Positions 8,482 to 17,309 of a stretch of DNA of 64,000 nucleotides are shown here, one piece after another. The position numbers and the translations under genes are program-made. The notes beneath the pieces are model-generated. The model was not told where the DNA came from. It was given only the letters and a program-made list of their open reading frames with translations, and searched no databases. The stretch's first letter is position 1. Every line of letters starts with the position of its first letter. Source of the stretch: WLMZ01 sp037139095 (GTDB taxonomy: Bacteria > Actinomycetota > Acidimicrobiia > Acidimicrobiales > Ilumatobacteraceae); assembly GCA_037139095.1 (NCBI GenBank), contig JBAXHD010000003.1:1-64000 (forward strand), written 5' to 3'.

Positions 8482-9435
8482 ATGGGCCGGTATCTGCTGA
8501 GGCGTTTTGCCTCTGCGATCGTCACCTTGTGGCTTCTTGCCACAATCGTGTTCCTTATCGTCAGCGTGCTGCCCGGAGACGTTGGACGTAAGGTTCTTGG
8601 CCCGTTTGCTCTCAAAGAAGACGTAGCGCGGTTCAACCACCAACTGGGCACCGACCGCCCGTTGCTGGCGCAATATCTCACCTCGATCCGCCGACTGTTC
8701 ACGCTGAACTTTGGGTCGTCGTATAACAGCGGGGGATTGGTGCGCGACATCATCTTCCCGGCGCTCTTTCGCTCGGGCAAGCTTGCGTTGCTTGCCTTTA
8801 TCATCACGATTCCCATCTCGATCGCTGCTGGCATCTTTGCCGCGCGACGCCAGGACAAATTGTCCGACCGCATCGTGGTCAATGTGGGCCTCGCCACATC
8901 GTCGATTCCCGAATTCGTTACGGCAGCGTTGATCATGTCGTTGTTCTGTGTGCACTGGAAGCTTGGAAAGGTGTTCGCCGATCCGCCAGCAGGCACATCG
9001 GTTATTGGCCAACTGCGCATGCTGCTTGCCCCCGCGATGGCGATGGTGATTGCTTACTTTGGTTACATCGCGCGTATGTCTCGCGCTGGCGTTATTCATG
9101 GCCTGCAAAGCGACTACGCCCGCACCGCAACGATGAAGGGCCTCTCAAAGGGTCAGGTGATGCGCACGCACGTGCTCCGCAATGCCTTGGCTCCCACCAT
9201 CACCGTCATCAGCGTGCAGGTCGGGTATCTGTTCGGCGGCATCATCGGCGTTGAGAAAGTCTTTAACTATCACGGTCTGGGGTCCACGATGCTCGGCGCT
9301 GTGAAGTCTCGCGACATCCCGGTGCTGCAAGGTGCCGTGCTGCTGGTGGGCATTATCTACATGGTGTCCACGCTGCTTGCCGACCTACTCATTGCGGTGT
9401 TGAACCCTCGCGTCCGACTGGAGACAACACGATGA
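8482..9435 (+). CDS. ABC transporter permease (DppB-like)
   Basis: A 317-residue inner-membrane permease of the peptide/nickel (DppB/OppB) type. It starts with the typical GRYLLRRFASAIVTLWL helix, has about six hydrophobic segments, and contains the ATPase-contact (EAA) loop around ARTATMKGLSKGQVMRTHVLRNAL. A strong Shine-Dalgarno sequence AGGAGG precedes the ATG at 8482. Its stop overlaps the next permease by four bases (ATGA), so the two subunits are probably translationally coupled. It pairs with the next gene to form the membrane channel. Confidence 0.92.
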   Translation: MGRYLLRRFASAIVTLWLLATIVFLIVSVLPGDVGRKVLGPFALKEDVARFNHQLGTDRPLLAQYLTSIRRLFTLNFGSSYNSGGLVRDIIFPALFRSGKLALLAFIITIPISIAAGIFAARRQDKLSDRIVVNVGLATSSIPEFVTAALIMSLFCVHWKLGKVFADPPAGTSVIGQLRMLLAPAMAMVIAYFGYIARMSRAGVIHGLQSDYARTATMKGLSKGQVMRTHVLRNALAPTITVISVQVGYLFGGIIGVEKVFNYHGLGSTMLGAVKSRDIPVLQGAVLLVGIIYMVSTLLADLLIAVLNPRVRLETTR

Positions 9436-10421
9436 GCGGCTCCGATCACCACAGTCCTCACCACGATGAACTCATCTCTACCCCTGGCGCCGATGTGCTT
9501 GTGCCCAGCACTGATTCGGCCACCGACATGCTGTTACCCGCCACTCCCGTCGAGGTCGAACTCAGTGGTGCCGTGCAACTCAGCGAACGCCACCAAGCGC
9601 GCCGCGAAAACTGGCGGCTCATTCGTCGTCGCCCTGCGTTCATTATTGGCACCTGCATCGTCGCCGTGTGGTTGGTCTGCGCAGTGCTGGGCGATCGCAT
9701 CACGCCGCATAATCCCCTCGACTTCCGCGCAGCGACGCACCTTTCGCCGCGAGCGGCTTTTCCGTTTGGCACAGATTCGCAAGGCCGCGATGTGCTGTCT
9801 CGCGTGATGGCCGGGGCCCTCGACGTGATGAAGGTGGCGCCGCTCGCAGCTGTGCTCGGCGTGGTGTTCGGAGTCACCATCGGAATGCTGATGGGCTACA
9901 TCGGCGGCTGGCTCGACCAGATCCTCAGCCGCATTGTTGAGGCCTTCCTTGCGTTGCCGGTGCTGCTCGTTGCGCTGTTGGCGATTACCACCCTCGGCAA
10001 CTCCACCATGGTTGTCATCGGCGTGGTTTCGGCGCTGTTTACGCCAGTGGTCGCCCGCACGGTGCGAGCCGCAGTGCTTGCCGAACGCGACCTCGACTAC
10101 GTCACCTCCGCCAAGCTTCGTGGCGAATCGTCGCTGTTCGTGATGTTCAAAGAGATTCTGCCCAACGTGAGCGGGCCGATCATCGTTGAGCTCACCGTGC
10201 GCATTGGTTACGCCGTGTTCACCGTGGCAACGTTGTCGTTTCTTGGTGCGGGCCCGCAACCTCCATCTCCCGATTGGGGCGCGCAGGTCAGCGAGGGCTT
10301 TCGCGTGATTAGCGCAGGTATCTGGTGGACCACGTTCTTCCCCGCTGTGGCAATTGCCAGCTTGGTCATTGCGGTCAACCTCATTGCCGATTCGGTGCAG
10401 TCAGTTTTGGAGGCGTCATGA
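9432..10421 (+). CDS. ABC transporter permease (DppC-like)
   Basis: A 329-residue permease of the DppC/OppC type and the second half of the channel. A hydrophilic N-terminal extension of about 60 residues precedes the first membrane helix. The segment HLSPRAAFPFGTDSQGRDVLSRVMAG is typical of DppC, and the EAA loop appears near DYVTSAKLRGESSLFVMFKEILPN. Four-base ATGA overlaps with both neighbours show a single operon. Confidence 0.92.
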   Translation: MSGSDHHSPHHDELISTPGADVLVPSTDSATDMLLPATPVEVELSGAVQLSERHQARRENWRLIRRRPAFIIGTCIVAVWLVCAVLGDRITPHNPLDFRAATHLSPRAAFPFGTDSQGRDVLSRVMAGALDVMKVAPLAAVLGVVFGVTIGMLMGYIGGWLDQILSRIVEAFLALPVLLVALLAITTLGNSTMVVIGVVSALFTPVVARTVRAAVLAERDLDYVTSAKLRGESSLFVMFKEILPNVSGPIIVELTVRIGYAVFTVATLSFLGAGPQPPSPDWGAQVSEGFRVISAGIWWTTFFPAVAIASLVIAVNLIADSVQSVLEAS

Positions 10422-12457
10422 GCGTCACGGGTGAAACCGCCGTGAGCACAGCTGCGCTGTCGGTAGAGAACCTTGAGGTTGCGTATACCGTTCGCGGCAT
10501 CGACCGAGCCGTGCTGCGCGGCGTCTCTTTCTCGATCGCGCCAGGCGAGGCATACGGGCTTGTTGGCGAGAGCGGTTGCGGTAAGTCGACTACCGCATAC
10601 GCATCGCTGCGCTACCTTCCGCGCAACGGCAAAATCTTGAGCGGACGCGTACTCGTTGATGGCGACGATGTCACCAACATGACCAGCTCGCAACTGCAGC
10701 ACTTCCGCGCCACTGAAGCATCGATGGTCTACCAAGATCCTGCGCAAGCGATGAATCCATCGATCAAGATTGGGCGTCAGCTCATCGAGAGCTTCACGCT
10801 GCTTGGTCGCTCGAAGTCTGATGCCGCCAACGATGCGCTGCAGGCGCTGCGGCGAGTTCGTATCGCCGACCCCGAGCGCGTGATGGATCGGTATCCGTTC
10901 CAGCTGTCGGGTGGCATGCAGCAGCGTGTGGTTATCGCAATGGCATTGGCGTGTGACCCAAAGTTGTTGGTGCTCGACGAGCCCACCACAGGCCTCGATG
11001 CAACGGTCGAAGCCGAAGTGCTCGATCTGGTGCGCGTGCTACGCGAAGAGACCAACGCTGCCGTGTTGATGATCGCTCACAACCTTGGCATCATCCGCTC
11101 GCTGTGCGATCGGGTGGGCGTGATGTACGCCGGCCAGATCGTTGAAGAAGGTCGGTGTCGCGAAGTTTTCGACGATCCGCAGCACCCCTACACGGTTGGT
11201 TTGCTGCGCTCGCTGCCACGTCGTGGTGTGCGCAAAACCGAGCAGGCCTTGGCCACCATCCCGGGCATGCTGCCGCTCATCGGCACCGATCTCCCCACGT
11301 GTGTTTTCGTAGACCGTTGCCCACTCGCCGACGATCTTTGCCGCACCGTTGTTCCACCAGTGGTGCCCGTGGGCATCTCGGGTGATCGATACACACGTTG
11401 CCATCACCTCGACCGCATCAGCGACATCATCGAAGCCCCTATCGATGTACCCATCGGCATTTTGGCCAAAAGCGCCGACAACCCCGATGTGCTCGAGCTG
11501 TCGCATGTCTCCAAGACTTTCCGTCAGCGCAGTGTCGAAGTGCCAGCGCTTGTCGAAGTCGACCTGCAACTCGGCGAGGGCGAGACCCTCGGCATCGTGG
11601 GCGAGTCAGGTTCGGGTAAGTCGACCCTCGCGAAGACCATGCTCGGCATCGAGTCGGCCGACGTGGGTGGCGTGGTATCGCTCGATGGTCACGCTGTGGC
11701 AAGCAAGACCACCGGACGCAGCACCGACGATAAGCGTGCGATGCAGATGGTGTTCCAGAACCCCGATTCGGCGCTGAACCGAGCGTGGTCGGTGCGTCGC
11801 ATTCTGCTCCGATCGGTCACCAAGCTCACCGGCATCAAAGGGGCCGAAGCCAACGACCGGGTCGAGAAGCTCGCTGCGCAATTGCGGCTCACGCCGCGTC
11901 ACCTCGATCTCAAGCCACGTCAACTGTCGGGTGGTCTCAAGCAACGTGTTGCTATCGCCCGAGCGTTCGCCGGCGACCCACGCATTGTTGTGTGCGATGA
12001 GCCAACCAGCGCCCTCGATGTGTCGGTGCAGGCAGCCATCTTGAACCTGCTCGCCGATCTGCAGACCGAGCAGCACACCAGTTACGTGTTCATCTCGCAC
12101 GACATGGGTGTGGTGCGTTACCTCGCCGATCGAATTGCTGTGATGTATCTGGGTCGCATCCAAGAGATCGGGCTCACCGACGACATCTTCAACGGGCCCA
12201 ATCACCCGTACACCGAAGCGTTGCTGTCGGCGGTGCCCAGCCTCGATGGCGAGATCACCAGTCGAATTCGCCTCGATGGCGAAATCCCAAGTCCAGCAAA
12301 TCCGCCGTCGGGCTGCGTGTTTCATCCGCGCTGCCCACGTGCCATTGCAGGCGTGTGCGAAGTGAGCGAACCGCCGTTGGTCGAGGTTGCGATTGGTCAC
12401 TCGATGCGCTGCCACATTCCCATCGACGAACTTCGCGTTCTCCAGCAGGGCCACTAA
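10418..12457 (+). CDS. Fused double ATPase of peptide-type ABC transporter (DppD-DppF fusion)
   Basis: A 679-residue protein with two complete ABC ATPase domains in tandem. The first has Walker A GESGCGKST (about residues 50-58) and LSGGMQQR; the second has GESGSGKST (about 394-402) and LSGGLKQR. Each half ends with the oligopeptide/dipeptide C-terminal extension carrying cysteines (CVFVDRCPL and CVFHPRCPRA). In many transporters these are two polypeptides (DppD and DppF); here they are fused. The ATG at 10418 overlaps the permease stop. It powers import by the two permeases upstream. Confidence 0.92.
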   Translation: MSVTGETAVSTAALSVENLEVAYTVRGIDRAVLRGVSFSIAPGEAYGLVGESGCGKSTTAYASLRYLPRNGKILSGRVLVDGDDVTNMTSSQLQHFRATEASMVYQDPAQAMNPSIKIGRQLIESFTLLGRSKSDAANDALQALRRVRIADPERVMDRYPFQLSGGMQQRVVIAMALACDPKLLVLDEPTTGLDATVEAEVLDLVRVLREETNAAVLMIAHNLGIIRSLCDRVGVMYAGQIVEEGRCREVFDDPQHPYTVGLLRSLPRRGVRKTEQALATIPGMLPLIGTDLPTCVFVDRCPLADDLCRTVVPPVVPVGISGDRYTRCHHLDRISDIIEAPIDVPIGILAKSADNPDVLELSHVSKTFRQRSVEVPALVEVDLQLGEGETLGIVGESGSGKSTLAKTMLGIESADVGGVVSLDGHAVASKTTGRSTDDKRAMQMVFQNPDSALNRAWSVRRILLRSVTKLTGIKGAEANDRVEKLAAQLRLTPRHLDLKPRQLSGGLKQRVAIARAFAGDPRIVVCDEPTSALDVSVQAAILNLLADLQTEQHTSYVFISHDMGVVRYLADRIAVMYLGRIQEIGLTDDIFNGPNHPYTEALLSAVPSLDGEITSRIRLDGEIPSPANPPSGCVFHPRCPRAIAGVCEVSEPPLVEVAIGHSMRCHIPIDELRVLQQGH

Positions 12458-12460
12458 CGC

Positions 12461-14005
12461 ATGGATGCTCAGCGGCGTCCTGACAACGTCGTTGTCATCT
12501 TGCTCGACAGCCTCAATCGTCATGCCCTTGGCTGCTACGGCGGCACCGAATGGGCCACCCCAAACCTCGATCGCTTTGCGCAACGAGCCACTCGGTTTAC
12601 CAACCACCACACCGGTTCGTTGCCCTGCATTCCGGCGCGTCACGACCTGTTGGTTGGCGCTTGGGATTTCATGTGGAGGCCGTGGGGTTCCATCGAGTTG
12701 TGGGAAGAAGCGATCACCGCCACGCTTCGACGCGCTGGTGTTGTCACCCAACTGATCACCGATCACCCGCATCTGTTCGAGACCGGTGGCGAGAACTATC
12801 ACAGCGACTTCACGGCATGGCAGTACGAGCGCGGCCACGAGAGTGATCCGTGGAAGACCCGTCCCGACCCATCGTGGATCGGTGCGCCAAGCTTCGGCCG
12901 CGGCCATACGCACTACGACAACTCGCGTGGTTACTTCATGGCCGAAGACGACTTCCCGGGGCCGCGCACCATGGCTGCCGCGGCGCGTTGGTTGGGCGAT
13001 CATGCGCCGCATCACCGTGCTGCGGGTCAACGGTTCTTTTTGTGGGTCGACGAATTCGATCCCCACGAACCATTCGACACGCCCGAGCCGTGGGCCTCGA
13101 TGTATGACCCCGATTGGCAAGGCCCCAATCTCATCTGGCCGCCCTACAAGGTTGGGGCGCTGGCCGATGGCGTGTTGTCGCCCGACGAAGCGCGCCAGAT
13201 TCGCGCTCAGTACGGCGGCAAGTTGTCGATGATCGATCACTGGCTCGGCCGGGTGATGGATCAGCTCGATGCCACCAAGGGATGGGACGACACCGCTGTT
13301 GTCATTTGCACCGATCATGGTCACTATCTCGGCGAGCCCGATGTGCACGGCCGCGATGTGTGGGGCAAGCCAGCGTTGCCGGTGTACCGAACCCTGGGGC
13401 ATACCCCGATGATGGTGTGGTGGCCCGGCGCCGAAACGCAGGGCGGCACATGCGATGCGCTCACCACCACCTCCGACCTGCACGCCACGTTGCTCGATGC
13501 ATTTGGTGTCAGCGTCTCGCATCGCACGCACGGCCATTCGCTGGCGCCACTGCTCACCGGTCAGGCCACCGACGTGCGCGACTGGTTGCTCACTGGCGTG
13601 TGGGGTCGCGAGGTGCATCTCGTCACCAAGCAGTGGCGCTACGCGCGCGGGCCCATCGGCAACAACGCTCCGCTCTCTATGTGGTCGAACCGTTGGAGCA
13701 CGATGCCCATCGGCAGCGCTCCCGATTTCAAGATGCCTCCGCCCGACTCACGGGCCACGCTCGATCGCATGCCCGGGTCCACCATCCCGGTGATTCGTCA
13801 ACCGTTTCAAGCTGGCGACCTGTTGCCGTTCTGGGCCTATGCGGCGAAATACGAGACCTTGCTGTTCGATCGTGTCGAAGACCCGTTCGAGACGCGAGAC
13901 ATTTCGGGTTCGGTCAACGAAGCCGATCCTGCCGAGTTGTTGCGCATTGCGTTGCAAGATGTTGATGCTCCGAGCGACCAGTTCCAGCGGCTGGGTCTGG
14001 CCTGA
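12461..14005 (+). CDS. Sulfatase of the Cys type (formylglycine-dependent)
   Basis: A 514-residue alkaline-phosphatase-superfamily sulfatase. The active-site motif CIPAR (C56-x-P-x-R60) is where a maturase converts Cys to formylglycine. Metal-site segments include VVILLDSLNRHALGCYG near the start and CTDHGHYLGE. No signal peptide is present, so it should act in the cytoplasm. It begins three bases after the ABC ATPase stop, in the same operon, which suggests that the imported compound is, or becomes, a sulfate ester cleaved after uptake. That link is inferred; some members of this family act on other esters. Confidence 0.85.
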   Translation: MDAQRRPDNVVVILLDSLNRHALGCYGGTEWATPNLDRFAQRATRFTNHHTGSLPCIPARHDLLVGAWDFMWRPWGSIELWEEAITATLRRAGVVTQLITDHPHLFETGGENYHSDFTAWQYERGHESDPWKTRPDPSWIGAPSFGRGHTHYDNSRGYFMAEDDFPGPRTMAAAARWLGDHAPHHRAAGQRFFLWVDEFDPHEPFDTPEPWASMYDPDWQGPNLIWPPYKVGALADGVLSPDEARQIRAQYGGKLSMIDHWLGRVMDQLDATKGWDDTAVVICTDHGHYLGEPDVHGRDVWGKPALPVYRTLGHTPMMVWWPGAETQGGTCDALTTTSDLHATLLDAFGVSVSHRTHGHSLAPLLTGQATDVRDWLLTGVWGREVHLVTKQWRYARGPIGNNAPLSMWSNRWSTMPIGSAPDFKMPPPDSRATLDRMPGSTIPVIRQPFQAGDLLPFWAYAAKYETLLFDRVEDPFETRDISGSVNEADPAELLRIALQDVDAPSDQFQRLGLA

Positions 14006-14105
14006 TTCTGCCTGGCCTGATTGGTTCTGGCCTGATTCGGTCTCATCTGATCTGGGGCAAACAACCGATCGGCGCTGGGCCTACGCGCAGTAGGCTGGCA
14101 ATCCT

Positions 14106-15524
14106 ATGAGCCGCAGCTATGTCATTCGCACGTACGGGTGCCAGATGAATGAGCACGACTCCGAACGCATCGCCGGCATGCTCGAAGCCGACGGCCTGGT
14201 GCTTGCCGAGTCCGAAGACACTGCCGATGTTGTGGTGGTCAACACCTGTTGCATTCGCGAAGGCGCCGACACCAAAACCTACGGAAACCTTGGTCACCTC
14301 AAGAGCTGGAAAGATCGGGTCGAGGGTCGCCAGTTGGTCGTGGCCGGATGCATGGCGCAAAAAGATCGCGATGGCGTGCGCGAGCGCGCCCCGTGGGTCG
14401 ATGTGGTGCTGGGCACGCACAACGTGCATCGTGCCAGCGAACTCATCACCTCGGCGCGTACTAGCGGTCCCATCACCGAGATCTTCGACGAAGCAGTGAT
14501 CGATGACCACGCACTGTTTCCCAGTGCGTTACCCGTGCGTCGCGAGAGCAGCTTCAACGCGTGGGTCACCATCCAAATTGGCTGCGACAACTCGTGCGCG
14601 TTTTGCATCGTGCCGGCCGTGCGTGGCGTTGAGATCAGTCGTCCGTTCGTCGACATCGTGCAAGAGGTGCAACTACTTGCCTCGCGTGGCGTCACCGAGA
14701 TCACCCTGCTTGGTCAGAACGTAAACAGCTACGGCCGCGACCTTGCTTTGGCCCAACGCCAAGGCGGTGCCAGCGATGTGCGCGTGCGTCCAATGTTCGC
14801 CGAGCTGTTGCGCGCTGTTGCTGCGGTGCCGGGCATTCGTCGTGTTCGCTTCACGAGCCCGCACCCCAAAGACATGCGTCCCGACACCATTGCGGCAATG
14901 GCTGAGTCAGCCTCGGTGTGCGAGCAGTTGCACTATCCGTTGCAGGCTGGCTCCGATCGGGTGTTGGCCGCTATGCACCGCGGCTACACCGCCGAGCGCT
15001 ATCTCGAACGCCTTGGTCAGGCTCGCGCAGCGATGCCCGATCTGGCAGTGAGTACCGACATCATCGTTGGGTTTCCGGGCGAGACCGACGCCGACTTCGA
15101 GCGCACGCTTGAGGTGGCCGCAGCCGCCGAGTTCGACTTCACGTTCACGTTCATCTTCTCGCCCCGCCCGGGCACCGAAGCCGCAACTATGCACGATCAC
15201 TTCGTCGATCCAGCTGTTGCTGCACAGCGATTCGACCGACTCAAGTTGGTGGTCGAGCGCAGCGCGTTACTGAAGCATCGCGATCGCATTGGGCGCACCG
15301 AAGAAGTACTGGTCGAGGGGCCGTCACGCAAGAACCCGGGCATCGTTTCGGGTCGCACGCGCCAATACAAACTGGTGCACTTTCCGTCCGATACCCCTAT
15401 CCGCGCTGGCTCGTATGTGAGCGTGCAGATCGCTACGGCCGCACCGCATCATCTCGGTGGCGAGATGGTCGAGTTCCTCGCCGAGCCATCGCACAAGATT
15501 CACATTCCCGTCGCGGCAGGCTGA
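14106..15524 (+). CDS. miaB: MiaB, tRNA-2-methylthio-N6-isopentenyladenosine synthase
   Basis: A radical-SAM methylthiotransferase that adds the 2-methylthio group to i6A37 of tRNAs reading UNN codons. The 472-residue protein shows the N-terminal UPF0004 domain with three cluster cysteines (C12, C48 and C82), the radical-SAM motif CDNSCAFC (C160, C164, C167), and a C-terminal TRAM-like region. Length and all six cysteines are normal. A TAGGCT hexamer ends nine bases before the ATG, so the mRNA may have almost no leader. miaA follows 23 bp later and makes the substrate modification. Confidence 0.96.
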   Translation: MSRSYVIRTYGCQMNEHDSERIAGMLEADGLVLAESEDTADVVVVNTCCIREGADTKTYGNLGHLKSWKDRVEGRQLVVAGCMAQKDRDGVRERAPWVDVVLGTHNVHRASELITSARTSGPITEIFDEAVIDDHALFPSALPVRRESSFNAWVTIQIGCDNSCAFCIVPAVRGVEISRPFVDIVQEVQLLASRGVTEITLLGQNVNSYGRDLALAQRQGGASDVRVRPMFAELLRAVAAVPGIRRVRFTSPHPKDMRPDTIAAMAESASVCEQLHYPLQAGSDRVLAAMHRGYTAERYLERLGQARAAMPDLAVSTDIIVGFPGETDADFERTLEVAAAAEFDFTFTFIFSPRPGTEAATMHDHFVDPAVAAQRFDRLKLVVERSALLKHRDRIGRTEEVLVEGPSRKNPGIVSGRTRQYKLVHFPSDTPIRAGSYVSVQIATAAPHHLGGEMVEFLAEPSHKIHIPVAAG

Positions 15525-15547
15525 TCGGCTCGCTCGAGCATGAACGC

Positions 15548-16483
15548 ATGCGGGTTGCGCTGGTGAAGCAGATCGTCATTCTGGGTCCAACAGCCAGCGG
15601 CAAAAGCGATGTCGCAATGGCGCTCGGCGCCGAACGTGGCGGACCGGGCGAGCATGGCGACATCGAAATTGTGGCGGTCGACGCGATGCAGGTGTATCGC
15701 GGCATGGACATCGGCACCGCCAAGCCGTCGCTGGCCGATCAGGCAGCGGTGCCGCATCACTGCATCGACCTCGTGGGTCCGCACGAACTGTTCACCGTGG
15801 CCGAGTTTCAGCGTGAGGCGCTTGTGGCGTTGGCGGGCATCGCTCAGCGTGAGCACACTGCGGTCTTGGTCGCAGGAACCGGCATGTATCTCACAGCGGT
15901 CATCGACAACTTCACCTTGCCGGGCGAGTGGCCTGCTCTGCGCGCCGAGCTCGAAGCAGTAACCGACATCTCTCAGTTGTATGCGCGACTTGTCGAGATC
16001 GATCCCGCTGCTGCCGCGAAGATCGAACCCACGAATCAGCGCCGCCTTGTGCGCGCCCTCGAGGTGTGTCTGGGCAGCGGCAAACCGTTCAGCAGTTTCG
16101 GCCCAGGGGCAACGGCCTTTCCGCCGATTCCTGCCGTGCAGATTGGGCTGCGGTGGCCTCGAGCTTTGTTGGCTCAACGCGTTGAGCAACGCGTACACCT
16201 CATGATCGAACGCGGGTTAGTCAACGAAGTGCGCGCGCTGCTCGAGAGCAGCGAGGGTTTGTCGCGTACGGCACGCCAGGCGCTGGGTTATCGCGAGTTG
16301 ATCGCGGCGCTCGAAGGCACGTGCTCGATCGACCAAGCGGTGGCCGAGATCATCGTGCGCACCCGGCAATTTGCGGTGCGCCAAGAGCGGTGGTTCCGAC
16401 GTGACCCTCGCATACAGTGGGTCGACATCACCGCCGATCCGGTTGCCGAAGTGCTTCCTGTTGTGCGGCAGCACCTCGCATGA
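15548..16483 (+). CDS. miaA: MiaA, tRNA dimethylallyltransferase
   Basis: MiaA transfers a dimethylallyl group to N6 of A37 in tRNA, the step before MiaB. The 311-residue protein has the P-loop GPTASGKSD near residues 13-21, VDAMQVYRGMDIGTAKP, LVAGTGMYLTA, and the C-terminal QRRLVRALEV and RTRQFAVRQERWFRR segments, all typical. It starts at ATG 15548. Its stop overlaps the dapF start (ATGA), so miaB, miaA and dapF form one transcription unit as in other actinobacteria. Confidence 0.96.
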   Translation: MRVALVKQIVILGPTASGKSDVAMALGAERGGPGEHGDIEIVAVDAMQVYRGMDIGTAKPSLADQAAVPHHCIDLVGPHELFTVAEFQREALVALAGIAQREHTAVLVAGTGMYLTAVIDNFTLPGEWPALRAELEAVTDISQLYARLVEIDPAAAAKIEPTNQRRLVRALEVCLGSGKPFSSFGPGATAFPPIPAVQIGLRWPRALLAQRVEQRVHLMIERGLVNEVRALLESSEGLSRTARQALGYRELIAALEGTCSIDQAVAEIIVRTRQFAVRQERWFRRDPRIQWVDITADPVAEVLPVVRQHLA

Positions 16484-17286
16484 TCACACTCACCAAACAC
16501 CACGGCCTCGGCAACGACTTCTTGGTCTGCGACATATCGCAGGTGGGTCCCGACGCGCCATGGGCCGCGCTGGCAGTGCAGTGGTGCGATCGCCGTGTTG
16601 GCATCGGAGCCGATGGTCTGTTGTTGCTCGGCGTTGTTGCCGACGACGAACTCACGATGGTGTTACACAACGCCGATGGCAGCCGCGCCGAAATCAGCGG
16701 CAACGGCATTCGTTGTTTGGCCCAGGCCGCCTACATCGCTCAGGGGCGCACCGGCAACGTGAACTACGCGGTACACACCGATGCCGGGCTTCGTGCGGTG
16801 TCTGTGCACTCGGTCGATTCGGTCACCGTGCAAGCAAGCGTCAGCATGGGCGCAGTGGCAACTCTTGAGCAGCCATCCGGGTGGGCAGCCATCGGAGCCG
16901 ACCCAGCGCGGCCGGTAATGCACCTCAGCTTGGGTAACCCGCACACGGTGGTGGGTGTCGACGATGTCGCGGCTGTAGATCTGCTTGCGCTCGGTACCAA
17001 GATCCCACAGGTGAACCTCGAAATCGTTGAGGCCGGCCCCGAGGTGAATGCCATCACCATGCGCGTTCACGAGCGTGGGTCGGGCATTACTCAGGCCTGT
17101 GGTAGCGGTGCGTGCGCCAGTGCATGGGCGGCGGCACAGTGGGCGCTTGTCACGCCCTACGATGGCGAGGTCATCGTGCACATGGATGGTGGCGACGCAA
17201 CGGTTCGTCTCAACCAACCAGAGCAAGGTCACGTCACGTTGGTTGGTCCAGCGGTGTTCGTTGCTCAGATTCACATCCACCAGTAA
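16480..17286 (+). CDS. dapF: Diaminopimelate epimerase (DapF) with Ser at the first catalytic position
   Basis: DapF interconverts LL- and meso-diaminopimelate for lysine and peptidoglycan. The 268-residue protein has the family start HGLGNDFLVCD, NADGSRAE, and the second active-site loop ERGSGITQACGSGACAS with C207. In the first active-site loop the usual Cys is replaced: residues 71-79 read EISGNGIRC, with Ser at position 73 where CGNG is expected. The codon is AGC, so this is not a single-base ambiguity between common codons. Either a Ser-type variant works, another thiol takes over (C79 is next), or activity differs. The gene overlaps miaA by four bases, and hflX follows after 23 bp. Confidence 0.9.
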   Translation: MITLTKHHGLGNDFLVCDISQVGPDAPWAALAVQWCDRRVGIGADGLLLLGVVADDELTMVLHNADGSRAEISGNGIRCLAQAAYIAQGRTGNVNYAVHTDAGLRAVSVHSVDSVTVQASVSMGAVATLEQPSGWAAIGADPARPVMHLSLGNPHTVVGVDDVAAVDLLALGTKIPQVNLEIVEAGPEVNAITMRVHERGSGITQACGSGACASAWAAAQWALVTPYDGEVIVHMDGGDATVRLNQPEQGHVTLVGPAVFVAQIHIHQ

Positions 17287-17309
17287 CCACGGCGTCTGAA
17301 AGGCGGGCC

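Noticed and set aside
9534..10259. Histidine-rich open frame on the minus strand opposite the DppC-like permease gene
   Set aside because: The His- and Arg-rich translation is what a codon-biased permease gene yields when read antisense; no start signal or domain supports it.
11606..13618. A 670-codon open frame on the minus strand opposite the ABC ATPase and sulfatase genes
   Set aside because: It is antisense to two well-supported genes with clear motifs, and its translation shows no domain and the low-complexity pattern of a high-GC shadow frame.
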